Below are positions 12,897-14,259 of a stretch of 14,259 bases of DNA, in pieces. The DNA is taken from assembly GCA_023439605.1 (NCBI GenBank), contig JAEXNS010000331.1, positions 1 to 14,259 on the forward strand, in the 5' to 3' direction. Below the pieces are notes generated by a model that had not been told where the DNA came from, did no database searches, and saw only the letters and a list, made by a program, of their open reading frames with translations. A program made the position numbers and the translations under genes. How positions within the stretch are numbered: the stretch's first letter is position 1; each line of letters begins with the position of its first letter. This DNA comes from Bacillota bacterium (GTDB lineage Bacteria; Bacillota; Clostridia; Oscillospirales; Ruminococcaceae).

Positions 12897-14259
12897 ATGA
12901 AACTATATAAATTATTTCAAAATATACAAAAACTTAATATAGCTGATAGAGAAATAAAATCAATAACAGATAATACTAAAAAAATAGAAAAAGATTGTCT
13001 TTTTGTTTGCGTAAAAGGAAATAAGTTTGATGGTCATGATTTTGCAAAATCAGCAATCGAATTGGGTGCTGCTATAGTTGTATCAGAAAAGGATTTGGGA
13101 ATGGAAAACCAAATTATAGTTAATGATACAAGGGAATGTTATGGTAAAATATGTTCTGCTTGGTTTGGGTATCCTGAACAAAAAATGAATATAGTGGGCG
13201 TTACGGGGACTAACGGAAAAACAACAACAGTTAACCTTATAAAATATATCTTAACTAAATTAGGAAATAAAGTAGGTTTAATAGGAACTATTCAAAATGA
13301 AATTGGAGATGAAGTTCTACACACTGAAAATACAACTCCATTTACATATGAATATTTTGAACTATTAAGTAAAATGTATAATTCGGATTGTAAGTATGTA
13401 GTTATGGAAGTATCTTCTTTTGGTTTGGTACAAAAAAGAATTGGCCCAACCAAATTTAAAGTTTCAGTGTTTACAAATTTAACTCAGGATCATTTGGACT
13501 ATCATAAAGATATGGAAGATTATTTTAACGCTAAAAAAATTTTATTTGATAAATCTGACTTGGCGATATGTAACGTTGATGACGATTACGGTGTAAGATT
13601 ATACGATGAGTTAAATATCAATAAAATAAGTTACAGTAATTGTAAAAACGCAGATTATTATGCTACAAATGTAAATTTAAACGCAAGTGGAACAGAATTT
13701 GAACTTAATGAAAAAGATGGAAAGTTTGATGTTAATATAAAAATGACTGGAATGTTTAATGTTTCAAATTCTATAGCTGCAATTTCAACTGTTTTAAATC
13801 TAGATTATAAAGTTGAAGATATAATAGATATTATATCAAAGTACAACGGAGTAAAAGGTAGATGTGAAATAATTCCTACTAATAAAGACTTTACAGTAAT
13901 ATGTGATTATGCACATACACCAGATGCAATAGAAAATATACTCAAAAATGTAAAGCAATATACTAAAGGCAATTTAATATGTTTATTTGGTTGTGGTGGA
14001 AATAGGGATAAAACTAAAAGACCATTAATGGCAAAAGCTGCAGCAAAATATTCAGATATTCTTTTGATTACTTCTGATAATCCAAGAGATGAGGATCCAT
14101 TTTTGATTATTGAGGATATTTTAGAAGGAATAAAGGATGCAAATGTTTCATTTAAAGTTATTGTAGATAGAAAAGAAGCTATATTCCATGCTTTGAAAAA
14201 TGCATCAAAAGATGATATTATTGTTTTAGCTGGAAAAGGGCATGAAGACTATCAGATTT
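12897..14259 (+). CDS. murE: UDP-MurNAc-L-Ala-D-Glu:meso-diaminopimelate ligase, 3' end outside window
   Basis: MurE adds meso-DAP to the peptidoglycan precursor in the cytoplasm using ATP. The frame runs from ATG 12897, behind AAAGG (12881-12885), to the window end: 454 codons, so only a short C-terminal piece is missing. Visible are the ATP loop TGTNGKTT (103-110), NTTP (145-148), TNLTQDHLDYH (193-203), YFNAKKILF (209-217, with Lys213 as the likely carbamylated lysine), CDYAHTPDAI (336-345) and GCGGNRDKTKRP (365-376). DNPR (394-397) is the specificity motif for meso-DAP rather than lysine. The motif usually written EVSSH reads EVSSF here (Phe175). It is the fifth dcw gene in the run. Confidence 0.95.
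   Translation, partial: MKLYKLFQNIQKLNIADREIKSITDNTKKIEKDCLFVCVKGNKFDGHDFAKSAIELGAAIVVSEKDLGMENQIIVNDTRECYGKICSAWFGYPEQKMNIVGVTGTNGKTTTVNLIKYILTKLGNKVGLIGTIQNEIGDEVLHTENTTPFTYEYFELLSKMYNSDCKYVVMEVSSFGLVQKRIGPTKFKVSVFTNLTQDHLDYHKDMEDYFNAKKILFDKSDLAICNVDDDYGVRLYDELNINKISYSNCKNADYYATNVNLNASGTEFELNEKDGKFDVNIKMTGMFNVSNSIAAISTVLNLDYKVEDIIDIISKYNGVKGRCEIIPTNKDFTVICDYAHTPDAIENILKNVKQYTKGNLICLFGCGGNRDKTKRPLMAKAAAKYSDILLITSDNPRDEDPFLIIEDILEGIKDANVSFKVIVDRKEAIFHALKNASKDDIIVLAGKGHEDYQI

Overview
The window looks like chromosomal DNA from a low-GC anaerobic Firmicute of the class Clostridia. Evidence: strongly AT-rich intergenic DNA, strong AAGGAGG-type ribosome binding sites, consensus sigma-A promoters, a Gram-positive-type S12 with the long N-terminal insert, and a meso-DAP-type MurE. 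The dockerin-tagged family 9 cellulase at the left edge points to a cellulosomal, plant-fibre-degrading relative of Ruminococcus or Acetivibrio/Clostridium. The genus is inference. All real genes lie on the + strand.

Layout: (1) 1-407, the 3' end of a GH9 endoglucanase ending in a type I dockerin, then a terminator. (2) 719-1843, an Rh-type (not classical Amt-type) ammonium/gas channel with its own promoter and terminator. (3) 2065-2769, a beta-carbonic anhydrase with a lipoprotein signal, behind a perfect consensus promoter. (4) 2928-7498, the str operon rpsL-rpsG-fusA-tuf; tuf seems to have an extra promoter and ends at a clear terminator. (5) 7626-8405, coaX (type III pantothenate kinase), ending in a 23-bp perfect inverted repeat. 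(6) 8749 to the right edge, the start of the division and cell wall (dcw) cluster: mraZ, rsmH, an ftsL-like gene, a class B PBP with two PASTA domains (FtsI/PBP2B type), and murE cut by the window end.

How they work together: the str genes supply core translation factors, and the dcw genes build the septal peptidoglycan machinery under probable MraZ control. coaX feeds coenzyme A synthesis. The Rh channel and the surface carbonic anhydrase are neighbours, each with its own promoter. Together they could handle NH3/NH4+ and CO2/HCO3- at the cell surface, which suits a fibre degrader living on ammonia and CO2. That pairing is the most interesting biological hypothesis here.

No CRISPR array, tRNA, rRNA, IS element or prophage gene was seen. 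The most unusual non-coding signals are the 23-bp perfect hairpin after coaX, a structured rpsL-rpsG spacer with competing hairpins, and a 10-bp inverted repeat around the proposed tuf -10. The PBP gene also has its best ribosome binding site placed in front of an in-frame AUA rather than its AUG.
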